NCBI RefSeq assembly: GCF_004216715.1
Contig: NZ_SGXG01000001.1
Location: 434,001 to 498,000, forward strand
Reading direction: 5' to 3'
DNA: 64,000 nucleotides
Origin: Cecembia calidifontis
Lineage (GTDB): Bacteria; Bacteroidota; Bacteroidia; Cytophagales; Cyclobacteriaceae
Shown: piece by piece, positions 17,022 through 26,042 of the stretch
Position numbering within the stretch: position 1 is the stretch's first letter
Layout: every line of letters begins with the position of its first letter
Program-made: the position numbers and the translations under genes
The notes under the pieces: generated by a model
The model's database searches: none
The model's input: only the letters and a program-made list of their open reading frames with translations
What the model was told of the DNA's origin: nothing

Positions 17022-17324
17022 ATGAGCAAGAGTACTAATGGATGGATTGCATTTGTAGCCGGTGCTGGCATAGGTGCAGCCTTAGGCATATTGTTTGCTC
17101 CCGACACGGGAAAAAACACCAGAGACAAGCTTTCCTACCAACTTTCTAAATACAAGGAAGAATTGGAGAAGCTGATCAATGACTTGGTAGAAGGCAAAAA
17201 TATGCCCTTCAATGAGGCCAAATCAGAAGGAAATAAAGTGATTTCTGATGCCAAAAATAAGGCAGAAAACCTTTTAAGCGATGTCAATAAACTGATAGAC
17301 CAAATAAATAGAGAAGCTAACTAA
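17022..17324 (+). CDS. YtxH domain protein
   Basis: A 100-residue protein with one N-terminal hydrophobic segment rich in Gly/Ala (GWIAFVAGAGIGAALGILFAPDTG), the YtxH signature, then a charged helical tail (YKEELEKLINDLVEGK...LLSDVNKLIDQINRE). Likely anchored in the inner membrane with a cytoplasmic coiled coil; the role is poorly known, with general-stress links in Bacillus. It follows nusB by 11 bp. Confidence 0.85.
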   Translation: MSKSTNGWIAFVAGAGIGAALGILFAPDTGKNTRDKLSYQLSKYKEELEKLINDLVEGKNMPFNEAKSEGNKVISDAKNKAENLLSDVNKLIDQINREAN

Positions 17325-17338
17325 CCCTTAAAATTCAT

Positions 17339-17881
17339 ATGAAATACTTCAGATTAACAGCCTTGGCGCTCGGTGTTGCGTTGATGGCGGCCAGCTGTGA
17401 TTCTAAAAAAGACGACCAGTCTGACAAAATTGCAGAATTAGAACAGAAATTGGCAAGATTGGAAGCGGCAAGCCAACCAGCTGTGCCTTCGAATGTAACT
17501 TCTGTAACCCCTGCAGACCCTTCCACTTTGGGCAAATTCAGTTTCAAGGAAATGGAATATGATTTTGGAACCATCGATGAAGGCAAAGTAATCGAACACA
17601 TTTTCAAATTTACCAACGATGGCGAGGCCCCTTTGGTGATCTCCAACATCACTGCTTCCTGTGGCTGTACCAGCCCTGACTGGACCAAAACTCCAGTAAA
17701 ACCAGGCGAAGAGGGATTTGTAAAAGTGGTATTCAATTCCACTGCCAAACCGGGTACTCAAGCCCCTACGGTAACCATTCAGGCCAATACCAACCCGAAT
17801 GTGACCAGGTTGAGAATGAAAGGAAATGTTACTCCTAGAGGTGCCGGTGCTACCACCCAACTAGGTCCAATTAAGAATTGA
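17339..17881 (+). CDS. DUF1573 lipoprotein
   Basis: A 180-residue protein with an N-terminal signal (LTALALGVALMAASC, lipobox AASC) and a short coiled segment (KIAELEQKLARLEAA). A DUF1573 immunoglobulin-like domain covers about residues 65-165, recognised by FDFGTIDEGK-like YDFGTIDEGKVIEHIFKF, NDGEAPLVI and the pair SCGCTSPDW. The function of DUF1573 proteins is not established; they are common exported proteins in Bacteroidota. It lies 14 bp after the YtxH gene and 3 bp before yajC. Confidence 0.88.
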   Translation: MKYFRLTALALGVALMAASCDSKKDDQSDKIAELEQKLARLEAASQPAVPSNVTSVTPADPSTLGKFSFKEMEYDFGTIDEGKVIEHIFKFTNDGEAPLVISNITASCGCTSPDWTKTPVKPGEEGFVKVVFNSTAKPGTQAPTVTIQANTNPNVTRLRMKGNVTPRGAGATTQLGPIKN

Positions 17882-17884
17882 TCT

Positions 17885-18199
17885 ATGAACAATTGGATAT
17901 TATTGCAAGCTGATGGCGGAGCTGGAATCATGGGGCAGGTGTTCCTTTTTGGCTCTATCATTTTGATCATGTATTTCTTCATGATCAGACCTCAACAGAA
18001 AAAACAAAAAGAAACAAAACTGTTCCTAGAAGCCATCAAAAAAGGGGATTCTGTGGTCACCATTGGCGGAATTCACGGCAAAGTGAGTGCCGTAGAAGGG
18101 GACACCATCATTTTGGAACTGGACAGAGGACTTAAAATCACAGTGGAAAAATCGGCGATTTCAGCCGATTATACCAAAAAAGCTACCGGGACGAAATAA
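17885..18199 (+). CDS. yajC: Sec translocase accessory subunit YajC
   Basis: A 104-residue protein with a single transmembrane helix (GQVFLFGSIILIMYFFMI) followed by RPQQKKQKETK, then a small soluble domain (IKKGDSVVTIGGIHGKVSAVEGDTIILELDRGLKITVEKSAI). This is the standard YajC layout. It associates with SecDF in the inner membrane. Spacing to neighbours (3 and 7 bp) puts it in the nusB-coaE run. Confidence 0.95.
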   Translation: MNNWILLQADGGAGIMGQVFLFGSIILIMYFFMIRPQQKKQKETKLFLEAIKKGDSVVTIGGIHGKVSAVEGDTIILELDRGLKITVEKSAISADYTKKATGTK

Positions 18200-18206
18200 T
18201 TCAACC

Positions 18207-19172
18207 TTGACTACAATAAAAAAACCATTTGCCAATCTGAATCCTCAAAAGATGGCAAACCTGAAAGTGGCGGCACTTTGCTTTTTGGCAGCCGCCACTT
18301 TTTGGGTTTTAAATGCCCTCAATAAGGATAATTACACTACAGTTGTGGACTATCCCATCGAAATAATTTTCGATCCGGAAGAGTACATGGCTGTAGAAAA
18401 ATTGCCCAGCAGGATCAAAATCGAAATCACTGGCAATGGATGGGACCTATTGAGAAAGTATTTCAAAATCAACGAAACACCTTTTTTGATAGAAATCAGC
18501 AATCCCTCTACCAAAAACTATATCCTGACATCAGAGATCAGAAGAAGCCTGGCAGAATCATTGGCCCCGACTGGACTGGTCTCTATGGTCACGGACACCA
18601 TCAAGTTTCAGGTGGATAAAATAGTCACTAGAAAAATCAAGATCCTTCCCGACACTACCGCCAACACTTTGGCAAAGAACTACCGTTTGGTAGGGAATAT
18701 TGAAGTTGACCCAGATATGGTCAATATTAAAGGGCCTACTTCTGTCCTTCAGCAACTGGAAGGAACCCTTAAAGTCCCCTTGGGAGAGGAAAAAATAAAT
18801 AAAAATTTCAACAAAATCCTTCCTTTGGAAGCCCCCAACTCCCTAAGAGACTACCTTACACTGGATGAGGAAAGCGTTCACATCCGATTTGATGTCACAC
18901 AGATGTTGGAAGGGAACAAGCGCCTGAAAATCCGAACCGTCAACTTCCCGAAAAACGTAAGGATTGATGGAGAGGTGACCACCATCATGATGTCTTACCT
19001 CATTGATGAACGTCAGGTAAGTGAACTGGGAAATTACGAATTTGAGGCTATCTTGAATTACAATAACAGAAACAGACAAGACAGCACAATAGCCGTTCAG
19101 GTATCTCCCAAACCTGCATTTTTAGAGAAAATCAAATTTGAGCCGGAAATTTTAAAACTCAAATATGACTAA
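18207..19172 (+). CDS. YbbR-like (CdaR-type) domain protein
   Basis: A 321-residue protein with one N-terminal membrane segment (VAALCFLAAATFWVLNAL) and then YbbR-like beta repeats (IKIEITGNGWDLL; VNIKGPTSVLQQL). YbbR/CdaR proteins regulate diadenylate cyclase in Firmicutes; in Bacteroidota the role is less clear. The frame opens with TTG at 18207; an ATG at 18252 (MANLKVAALC) would still keep the membrane segment and is a credible alternative. It overlaps coaE by 8 bp, indicating translational coupling. Confidence 0.85.
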   Translation: MTTIKKPFANLNPQKMANLKVAALCFLAAATFWVLNALNKDNYTTVVDYPIEIIFDPEEYMAVEKLPSRIKIEITGNGWDLLRKYFKINETPFLIEISNPSTKNYILTSEIRRSLAESLAPTGLVSMVTDTIKFQVDKIVTRKIKILPDTTANTLAKNYRLVGNIEVDPDMVNIKGPTSVLQQLEGTLKVPLGEEKINKNFNKILPLEAPNSLRDYLTLDEESVHIRFDVTQMLEGNKRLKIRTVNFPKNVRIDGEVTTIMMSYLIDERQVSELGNYEFEAILNYNNRNRQDSTIAVQVSPKPAFLEKIKFEPEILKLKYD

Positions 19173-19776
19173 GCAAAGACCTTATCTGGTGGGTATAACA
19201 GGTGGAATTGGTTCCGGAAAAAGCACGGTAGCCAAAATTTTTGCAATCTTAGGTATTCCTATTTATTATGCCGATGACAGGGCTAAATGGCTGATGTCCC
19301 ATGATTCCGAATTAAAAAAGGCCATCATTGAAAAGTTTGGGAGGGAAAGTTATTCCGAATCAGGGGAACTCAACCGGAGTTACCTTGCTGCCCATGTTTT
19401 TGCAGACGATGACAAGGTCAAAACCATCAATAGCTTGGTCCATCCTGCCGTAAAAAGAGATTTTGAATCCTGGGCAGCTGCCCAAAACAGCCCCTATGTC
19501 CTAAAGGAGGCTGCTTTACTTTTTGAGACAGGGTCATATCAGGAGCTGGACAAAGTCATCAACGTCAGTGCTCCTCTGAAGATAAGGATAAACAGAATCT
19601 TGTTGCGGGATCCTCATCGGGATGAAAAACAGATCAATGATATCATCAATAAACAATTGCCGGATGAGGAAAAAAACAGCAAGGCTGATTATGTGATCAA
19701 AAATGCTGACAATAAGTTGCTGATTCCTCAGGTATTGGCCATTCACCAGGAATTGCTCAGCTTAGCGCAAAATTAA
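19165..19776 (+). CDS. coaE: dephospho-CoA kinase
   Basis: A 203-residue P-loop kinase with Walker A GITGGIGSGKST near the N-terminus, YYADDRAKWLM (substrate Asp region), HPAVKRDFESW and LLFETG. It performs the last step of CoA synthesis, phosphorylating the 3'-OH of dephospho-CoA. It is the final gene of the nusB run. Its stop overlaps the stop of the convergent small gene. Confidence 0.95.
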   Translation: MTKQRPYLVGITGGIGSGKSTVAKIFAILGIPIYYADDRAKWLMSHDSELKKAIIEKFGRESYSESGELNRSYLAAHVFADDDKVKTINSLVHPAVKRDFESWAAAQNSPYVLKEAALLFETGSYQELDKVINVSAPLKIRINRILLRDPHRDEKQINDIINKQLPDEEKNSKADYVIKNADNKLLIPQVLAIHQELLSLAQN

Positions 19777-20015
19777 AGGGGCAATTGTATCTGATCCAGG
19801 TAGAATTTCATCCTGGAATGTCCAGTATTCAGGAAATCAATGTTGTCTATCTTATCCAATTTATGGTTGTAAAAAACCTCAATGTATTCCTGTCCCAACA
19901 AATAAAGGTTTACCTTATGGGTATAGTAGCGGATACCCACAATGAAGGTGCCTTCTGTATAAAGCAAATGTATCTTTTTGTGTAAAGGTAAATTCCTAAA
20001 GTCTTCCCTACTCAT
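19773..20015 (-). CDS. small conserved protein of unknown function
   Basis: An 80-residue protein (MSREDFRNLPLHKKIHLLYTEGTFIVGIRYYTHKVNLYLL...) without signal or membrane segment. It is probably a small alpha-beta fold; aromatic-rich strands (FIVGIRYYTHKVNLYLLG, YIEVFYNHKLDKI) fit that. It overlaps the end of the TPR lipoprotein gene by 8 bp on the same strand, so the two are co-translated. Confidence 0.75.
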   Translation of the reverse strand: MSREDFRNLPLHKKIHLLYTEGTFIVGIRYYTHKVNLYLLGQEYIEVFYNHKLDKIDNIDFLNTGHSRMKFYLDQIQLPL

Positions 20016-20982
20016 TTTTCAAATTCGCCAGTTCCATTTCAGAAGCAATATAACCAAACGCCGACCAATATCCAGTAGACAATACATTTTCAAAGATGGT
20101 TTTGGCACGGGCAGTATCACCTTGAGCAAGATAAAAATTACCCAAACCATATCCTTGTGTCACATATTGCAATTTTTGGTCATCCGCATTGGCATCTGTA
20201 GAAAGCAATGTTTCGGGATTAAGTTCCCCTTTGTACATCAGGATCCTTTTATGATAGGCATCATTTTCGATGATATTCATGGACCGCTTTACGTTTTTAA
20301 TCAGGTTTTTAGCTTCCTCTTTCCTTCCTAACTTTACCAGTGCCATATAATACCAGTCCAAAGTAGCCACAATGGAGTCATCGTTTTCCGATACCTCCAG
20401 GCATTTTTCGTAGGCTCGGATGGCTTCTTCCCATTCCCTTTTGAGGTAATGAGCCAGTCCCAGGTGATACCAAACATTAAACTGTACTGTGGAAAGCGGA
20501 ATATTCAATTTATTGGGAATACCGTCCTGCTCGACTTGCAAAGGCCGGCCTTCCATAAGCTCCGCAGCTTTCTCCAAATCTGCTATGGCTGGATCAAACT
20601 TCCTGATGCTGATGAAGCGGTGCCCCCTATGCCTTAAGGGCTCAAAGGCATCAGGAAATTCTTTAACTGCTTTGGAAAAAGTCCTGATGGCCAGGTCATA
20701 TCTTCCCAGATAGGCCTCCCTTCTTCCAATCCAGATCAGGTTATCCAAAGAAGGATCTTCTGCATATCTTTCCTCCGCTTCTTCTAGCTTCAAAAGCTGC
20801 TCATTTTGGGATACGGAATCTACCTCTGTGATCAAAGAATCCCCTAAAAGGCTAATCCCCTGAAAAACACCGCTTGGCTCTAAAATATAGCCGTTTTTAT
20901 TGCCGACCTTTTTTGAAGCAGGAGAATCACATCCTTTGAAAAAAACTAACAGCATCATAAAAAAAACGTAAAACATTCTCAT
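20008..20982 (-). CDS. tetratricopeptide-repeat lipoprotein
   Basis: A 324-residue protein with an N-terminal lipoprotein signal (FFMMLLVFFKGC). TPR motifs follow: LIWIGRREAYLGRYDLAIRTFSKAVKEFPD, LRHRGHRFISIRKFDPAIADLEKAAEL, VWYHLGLAHYLKREWEEAIRAYEKCLEV, YMALVKLGRKEEAKNLI. It probably acts as a scaffold at the periplasmic face of a membrane; partners are unknown. Divergent from the NlpC/P60 gene. Confidence 0.88.
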   Translation of the reverse strand: MRMFYVFFMMLLVFFKGCDSPASKKVGNKNGYILEPSGVFQGISLLGDSLITEVDSVSQNEQLLKLEEAEERYAEDPSLDNLIWIGRREAYLGRYDLAIRTFSKAVKEFPDAFEPLRHRGHRFISIRKFDPAIADLEKAAELMEGRPLQVEQDGIPNKLNIPLSTVQFNVWYHLGLAHYLKREWEEAIRAYEKCLEVSENDDSIVATLDWYYMALVKLGRKEEAKNLIKNVKRSMNIIENDAYHKRILMYKGELNPETLLSTDANADDQKLQYVTQGYGLGNFYLAQGDTARAKTIFENVLSTGYWSAFGYIASEMELANLKNE

Positions 20983-21065
20983 AATTCAAGGCATTAAGAC
21001 GTTGGAAGTTTTGGATACTTTGCTTTTCAAAGCTATTATTGAAGTTAAAAATATTTTATGCATTT

Positions 21066-21560
21066 ATGAACACGCGTACCCTGGAAAATTACAGAAGTAG
21101 CCTATTTTTATTGTTTTTGATGTTTTCTTTGGGAATATTTTTCAGTTCCTGCGCTTCTGGTAAAAAATCCCGGAACAAAGATGTCGAAAAAGTAATTGCC
21201 ACGGCCCGGTCCTATAGGGGCACGCCCTACCGGTACGGAGGCACAACGAGATCAGGTATGGACTGTTCAGCATTGATTTACCATTCTTTTGCGAGTGTGG
21301 GTATCGAGATGCCAAGGACCTCAGCGTCACAAAGCAAAGTTGGAAAGAGTGTTCCGGGAAGGAATCTTCAAAAGGGGGATCTGGTATTTTTTGCTACCGG
21401 AAAGAACAAAAGAAAGGTAACCCATTCCGGAATAGTGACCGAAGTTTCCGGAAGAGGCATCATTTTCATCCATTCTTCCACCAGCCTTGGCGTGACAGAA
21501 GACAATTTGTCGAGCGCCTATTGGAGTAAGGCATTTTTATATGGAAGAAGGATATTATAA
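21066..21560 (+). CDS. NlpC/P60 (C40) cell-wall peptidase, lipoprotein
   Basis: A 164-residue protein. The start was set at the ATG of MNTRTLENYRSS rather than the upstream TTG at 21039, because it gives a proper signal (LFLLFLMFSLGIFFSSC, lipobox FSSC). The C40 domain carries the catalytic Cys in GMDCSALIYHSF, His in VTHSGIV and the third polar His in IFIHSS. It should cleave D-gamma-glutamyl-diaminopimelate bonds in peptidoglycan peptides. All catalytic residues are present. Confidence 0.92.
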   Translation: MNTRTLENYRSSLFLLFLMFSLGIFFSSCASGKKSRNKDVEKVIATARSYRGTPYRYGGTTRSGMDCSALIYHSFASVGIEMPRTSASQSKVGKSVPGRNLQKGDLVFFATGKNKRKVTHSGIVTEVSGRGIIFIHSSTSLGVTEDNLSSAYWSKAFLYGRRIL

Positions 21561-21563
21561 AAA

Positions 21564-21598
21564 AAAATCAGGAGGTTTTTCAATTCCCTCCTGATTTT
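21564..21598. terminator. bidirectional terminator between convergent genes
   Basis: AAAATCAGGAGG pairs perfectly with CCTCCTGATTTT, with A and T runs on the outer sides. It serves both the C40 peptidase gene and the haem operon end. Confidence 0.85.
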
Positions 21599-21602
21599 AC
21601 TA

Positions 21603-22664
21603 TTACACTCCTTTTATTAAGGCAAACTCAAATGATGGCCTTCCTCTCTCTCCATCTCTAGTTAAAGCAACAAACCTGACTTTATAAATATTTCCGCGGG
21701 AATCACGAATGATATAATACCGGTCATTACGTATGGTAGGAGATACATTTGGCCCCCCTCCTCCCCTCCAGTTGGATCCAATAATCAATCTATTGTTTTG
21801 AATGAATTCCAATCCTGTAAGATTGTTTTCAGTAAAATTTTCATAAGCTATATCGGATTCCATAATCTGAACCGCTCCTACTTTTCCATAAACGTTATGG
21901 AAAACCAGATCCTGAAAAGGATATGCCAAGGTTCCATTTACCGCTTGAGGGAAAGGAGTGGTAGAGGTACCCGCACTCCACATAAAATCCCAATCTTCTT
22001 TCTTAGGCTCAACCTGAACCACTCCTTCCTCTAAAGAAACATATACAAAATTAAAATCCTTGTTTTTAGAAACTTCCATTGTACTGAAGGTAGTAGATGT
22101 AATATCTGCATGCTGCAAAAGATATTTACCGTCCTGAATCAACACCCTGATTTTCTTCCATGGTCTGGGATCTAAGCCAAATGATCCCCTATTGAGTATA
22201 TATACTTGATTGGATGCAGCAGATGTACTAACGGAACCCATCACCGGAGCGGAAAGGGGATCAGATGGAAGGTCAACAAATAAAATAGATTCCATATTGG
22301 TGAAACTCATTTCCAGTCTTCCACTACTCCTCAAAGCTTCTGCCTGAAGCTCCCCTACGGCATTCATATCAAAGATCCCAGTAGGATAGGCCAAGGCTCC
22401 TGTTGTTCCATTAATCAAAACCTTAAAATCTGTTCCAGTCGAAAAGGCGAGGTCCCATTTTTTTCTACTGACTGGAAGCTGCTCTCCCTTACTCAAATTA
22501 ATAAATACCGAATTGGGGAAAGTTGCTCCCCCACCATTGATTTCTATGAATCCCTCTTCTACGGGTGGAACTCCAAGGATGGGATCCTCGGACTCTGCAC
22601 AGGATAACATGAAGGCGGCCAAAGCGCCTATAATATAATGGTGAATGTTTTTTGAGGTAATCAT
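21603..22664 (-). CDS. hmuY: HmuY-family haem-binding lipoprotein with two repeats
   Basis: A 353-residue lipoprotein (signal to AAFMLSC). Two similar HmuY-like units are visible: about residues 40-150 (SVFINLSKGEQLPVSRKKWDLAFSTGTDFKVLINGTTGALAYPT) and 205-300 (FVYVSLEEGVVQVEPKKEDWDFMWSAGTS..VNGTLAYPF). HmuY proteins take haem from host or environmental carriers and pass it to the TonB receptor at the outer membrane. The single-unit HmuY of Porphyromonas is about 215 residues, so this is a duplicated form. It is the last gene of the haem operon, 12 bp after the receptor gene. Confidence 0.85.
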   Translation of the reverse strand: MITSKNIHHYIIGALAAFMLSCAESEDPILGVPPVEEGFIEINGGGATFPNSVFINLSKGEQLPVSRKKWDLAFSTGTDFKVLINGTTGALAYPTGIFDMNAVGELQAEALRSSGRLEMSFTNMESILFVDLPSDPLSAPVMGSVSTSAASNQVYILNRGSFGLDPRPWKKIRVLIQDGKYLLQHADITSTTFSTMEVSKNKDFNFVYVSLEEGVVQVEPKKEDWDFMWSAGTSTTPFPQAVNGTLAYPFQDLVFHNVYGKVGAVQIMESDIAYENFTENNLTGLEFIQNNRLIIGSNWRGGGGPNVSPTIRNDRYYIIRDSRGNIYKVRFVALTRDGERGRPSFEFALIKGV

Positions 22665-22676
22665 TTTTTCTTCGTG

Positions 22677-24944
22677 TTATTTTGATAATTGATAAGTAAT
22701 TCCGATAAAATAGGAGCGGCCAAAGCCCATAGGCCTTGCAGGACCACCACCATGGGCGCTCCCGGCCGTAGAGGTGCTCATGATATCTGAAATATTGAAT
22801 AGATTTCTGGCTCCTCCGATAACTGTGACGCCTATCCGTAGTCTTTTACTAAAGGTCAAGTCCATCCAGTGAAATCCTTCCAACATGATTTGACTGGGCA
22901 CTGCCTGTCCACCATCTCCTGCTGCCAATTCAAACCCTGGAAGGGGTCCAGTCCACTTGTAAAACAGGTTAATGTCTGTTTCTATGAATGGGATTTTATA
23001 TGTGATGTTACTGTTTATTTCAGGACTGAACATCATGACAGGAAGTGCTTGATCTTCCTGAGAAAGCAAGTTGAAACGCCCTATATAGGATGCTCCAGCG
23101 TCAAAGGACCAGCGATTTGCCCTCAAACTCTGATTCAGCATTAGCCCTTGAGTACGGTATTTTTCAATGTTAAATAAGGTAGTAATCCTAGGGTCTGATG
23201 GGTCCATCCCATAAGCTATCCTGTCCCTCACCTCATTATGGAAAGCACTGAACACAGTCTTCCAACCTAAAGCATGTTCCTTATCCTGAAATGTCAAGGA
23301 AGCATTGAAGCTATCCGAGCGCTCTGGCAAAAGATCCGGATTGCCTGCAATGGAATGACTGGCATCAAAGAAATCAAAATACAACTCCCGGATAGATGGG
23401 GCCCTAAAGCCATTGGCATAGGCCAACCGAAGGTCCAATTTGGTACTGATGGCCAGTTTTGTATTGATGGAAGGAATCAATGGAGGAGCCTGATAGGCTG
23501 AATTATAGGCTGTCCGTAAACCTGGCCTTACCTGAAGGAATGAACTGATTCGCCATTCACCTGTAAGGAAGGCAGCATAATCCTGAATGCCGCTGTTCTC
23601 ACTGATTCTATCACCAATTCCCCATTCGGTATTGATGTCAATTCCGGGCATCAAAGTTAGATTTGGCGACAGCAACCAATTGCCTATTGTGCGGAAAGTA
23701 AATCCCTGATGGGTAACCAAAGCCTGTGACCCTTCCTGCCGCGATAGGTTCTTTTCATTAGTCCGTATATTGGTGACCCAAGTTTGGGTCTCTCTTTTAA
23801 AGTCGGTGTAAGCCATTTGTGTGGACCATTGAAATGTTGGGCTGAAATCTACCTTGGCATTCAACCGGTGCATCCATCTTTGGGTGATGAAATTCCTGTC
23901 GATGACCTCTAATCGGTTTTCAGGTCCAAAAGAGGTGATAATTTCATCCAAAAAGTCAACTTGATAATCCAACTCAACTTTGTCTTTCCGGAATCCAACA
24001 GAAGCATTGGCCAACCATTGGTCTTTGGGAAGCCATTGGAACATCCTCCCGGTCTGAGGTCCTTTCCATCCTCCAAATTGATTTTGGGTAAGTCCCATTC
24101 CTAATGAAAGCGGACCTGCTGCCGTATAGGTGCCTTGGATGGATCTGATTCGGTTACCTGCCCCATGGAAAGGGCTGTACTCATTGCCAGCCGTTTCTTC
24201 CTGCAAGCGGGTCGATAGAATATATCCTGCTTTGGAGTCAGGTTTTTTGGTAATGATATTGATCACTCCTGCTAAGGCATCAGCCCCATAAATGACAGCC
24301 ATGGGACCTTCTACAATTTCTATTTTTTCAATCTGATTGATATCAATCTGATTGAGATTGATTTCATTATTGACCCCCTGTCTACCGAACATCGGCACCC
24401 CATCAATCAATATTTTTACATTTTGCCCGGACATGCCCATCATTTCCAGATTACTGCTGCCCAGTGCATTGTCCTGACTGAAACGGATACCCAATTCGGT
24501 ATTCAGGACTTCCTGTAAATTACCGGCTGCCCGCTGCTGTATTCTTTCTTTATCAATTGACCTTACCATGTAGGTAGATTGTCTGGCGGATTGAGGACCA
24601 AAATTCCCGGTAATGACCACTTCTTTCAAATCATTGAGTGCTTCTTTGAGCACGAATACAGAGGTCGAGGACTCTGGTTGATAGGGAAAAGTTTGGCTGT
24701 TGTAGCCCACCGCAGAAATCTTCAAGAAACTTACCGTTTCCCAGTTACCAATATCAAATACGCCCTCCACATCGGCCACAACTCCTTTAGCATCCCCAAA
24801 TTGGACAGTGGCAAAAGGGATAGGCCTGCCCTTTTCATCCACAACTTTCCCCCTCAAGCCTTTTTCCGGCATGGCAAAGGAGCAAAACACCAAAAGCATG
24901 CAGAAAAAAAACAGACTAAATTTATTTAGATTAAATCTAATCAT
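22677..24944 (-). CDS. TonB-dependent haem receptor with N-terminal CarboxypepD_reg-like domain
   Basis: A 755-residue outer-membrane protein. After the signal (LFFFCMLLVFCSFAMP) comes a carboxypeptidase-regulatory-like domain (GLRGKVVDEKGRPIPFATVQFGD). The plug domain has NLQEVLNTELGIRFSQDNALG and VKILIDGVPMFGRQGVN, then VEIVEGPMAVIYGADALAGVINIITKK, followed by a 22-strand barrel ending in GRSYFIGITYQLSK. Substrate is inferred as haem from position between hmuS and hmuY. A palindromic operator-like sequence overlaps its first codons. Confidence 0.92.
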   Translation of the reverse strand: MIRFNLNKFSLFFFCMLLVFCSFAMPEKGLRGKVVDEKGRPIPFATVQFGDAKGVVADVEGVFDIGNWETVSFLKISAVGYNSQTFPYQPESSTSVFVLKEALNDLKEVVITGNFGPQSARQSTYMVRSIDKERIQQRAAGNLQEVLNTELGIRFSQDNALGSSNLEMMGMSGQNVKILIDGVPMFGRQGVNNEINLNQIDINQIEKIEIVEGPMAVIYGADALAGVINIITKKPDSKAGYILSTRLQEETAGNEYSPFHGAGNRIRSIQGTYTAAGPLSLGMGLTQNQFGGWKGPQTGRMFQWLPKDQWLANASVGFRKDKVELDYQVDFLDEIITSFGPENRLEVIDRNFITQRWMHRLNAKVDFSPTFQWSTQMAYTDFKRETQTWVTNIRTNEKNLSRQEGSQALVTHQGFTFRTIGNWLLSPNLTLMPGIDINTEWGIGDRISENSGIQDYAAFLTGEWRISSFLQVRPGLRTAYNSAYQAPPLIPSINTKLAISTKLDLRLAYANGFRAPSIRELYFDFFDASHSIAGNPDLLPERSDSFNASLTFQDKEHALGWKTVFSAFHNEVRDRIAYGMDPSDPRITTLFNIEKYRTQGLMLNQSLRANRWSFDAGASYIGRFNLLSQEDQALPVMMFSPEINSNITYKIPFIETDINLFYKWTGPLPGFELAAGDGGQAVPSQIMLEGFHWMDLTFSKRLRIGVTVIGGARNLFNISDIMSTSTAGSAHGGGPARPMGFGRSYFIGITYQLSK
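24926..24940. promoter_or_regulatory. perfect 7-1-7 palindrome, candidate iron-type operator
   Basis: TTAGATTAAATCTAA is an exact 7-1-7 inverted repeat spanning codons 2-6 of the receptor gene. The layout resembles Fur or DtxR-family boxes, and related 15-mers occur upstream of hmuT (28816-28830 with 13 of 15 identical; 28777-28791 with 11 of 15). Regulator identity is inference. Confidence 0.5.
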
Positions 24945-24960
24945 ATATTGAAATTTTTTT

Positions 24961-24981
24961 GCCGGGAGACTGGCTCCCGGC
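24961..24981. promoter_or_regulatory. GC-rich hairpin between hmuS and the receptor gene
   Basis: GCCGGGAG / CTCCCGGC with a 5-nt loop lies in the 47-bp gap. There is no T run after it on the minus strand, so it is not a classical terminator for the operon. It could protect or separate upstream and downstream mRNA parts. Confidence 0.5.
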
Positions 24982-24991
24982 GGTATAGATT

Positions 24992-26038
24992 TTACAAACT
25001 GTCTATTAGATTTTTCCAGGCATCCGACTGAGGAATTCCCGGTTTTCTCAAGCCAAAGAACTGGGCGATCATTTCTCCTTTCTGGTCAAAAAGTTCCAAA
25101 GAGGACACTATACCATCTTCTGTCTGCTTGTGCACTACAAAAGCCGAATCTATTAAGTCTTCGTTGAGGTGCATATTGAAATCAGGATCCAGCACATTCA
25201 GCCAATTCCCCATTTGACGGATTGTACGCACTTTCCCCTGATGGATCTGAATATTACCTTTATTGCCTGCAAAAATCATGATGGGCATCTTTTCGGAAGA
25301 AGCTACCTCCAATATTTTCCTTGCAGAAAGTCTGTTTACCTCATAGGCCCATTTATCATTGATCCATTTTACGGCATCCAAGCGATGAATCTTATATTTT
25401 CTAAGCATTCTAAAAAATTCATGGGTATCCTTCATATTTTCCCAATCATGGGTGAAGGCTTCCATATCAATCTCCTTAGCATATTCGGGTGTAGCAAAGG
25501 CTTCGGTATGAAGTTCCTCAAATTGGTTGGCAGCTTGGTATTGATTTACCATTTCATCAAAAACTTCCACATTACTTTTCTCCTGCAGGTAAATTTTCAA
25601 AATGGCTTCACCGGCTTTGTCGAAAAACTGAAAGCTTCGCATCGTACCTCTTGGAGTCTCATTGATCACTGCAAAGCCATACTTCCAAGCATTAAAAAAC
25701 ACCCTCAGTTCAATAGGACCAATTACCGTTGCCACTTGGTAAGGCTCCTGTCCCTGAATATCAATTTTCTGGAAATTTCCTTTATGTTCTAAAACACAAC
25801 CATCATTTCTTGTCAAAGCCATCACCTTGCCTAGCTTCTTACAGCCCAAAATAAACTCCGCCCAGTTTCCTTCCAGCCGTGTAGTGGATTCTCCAATGGT
25901 AGTGGCCAATAATTCCATTTCGGATACGCCCAATTTTGCCGCAGCATCTCTAATCCTTAATTGTGGCTGCTCATCTTTCAAGGCATTCCATGCCTGCTTC
26001 AAAGTTTCTAATGTAAATTTTTGTAATGCGGTTTCCAT
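24992..26038 (-). CDS. hmuS: hemin-degrading factor (HmuS/HemS family)
   Basis: A 348-residue cytoplasmic protein of two HemS-type repeats. The first half has LRIRDAAAKLGVSEMELLATTIGE...RLEGNWAEFILGCKKLGKVMALTRNDGCVLEHKG and the second half ILEVASSEKMPIMIFAGNKGNIQIHQGKVR..MGNWLNVLDPDFNMHLNEDLI. This family accepts haem from the importer and stores or breaks it down to release iron. It lies 4 bp after hmuV. Confidence 0.92.
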   Translation of the reverse strand: METALQKFTLETLKQAWNALKDEQPQLRIRDAAAKLGVSEMELLATTIGESTTRLEGNWAEFILGCKKLGKVMALTRNDGCVLEHKGNFQKIDIQGQEPYQVATVIGPIELRVFFNAWKYGFAVINETPRGTMRSFQFFDKAGEAILKIYLQEKSNVEVFDEMVNQYQAANQFEELHTEAFATPEYAKEIDMEAFTHDWENMKDTHEFFRMLRKYKIHRLDAVKWINDKWAYEVNRLSARKILEVASSEKMPIMIFAGNKGNIQIHQGKVRTIRQMGNWLNVLDPDFNMHLNEDLIDSAFVVHKQTEDGIVSSLELFDQKGEMIAQFFGLRKPGIPQSDAWKNLIDSL

Positions 26039-26042
26039 AAAC

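Noticed and set aside
17438..17860. Antisense frames opposite the DUF1573 gene
   Set aside because: Two overlapping antisense frames exist but neither has a promoter or family features; the plus-strand gene is certain.
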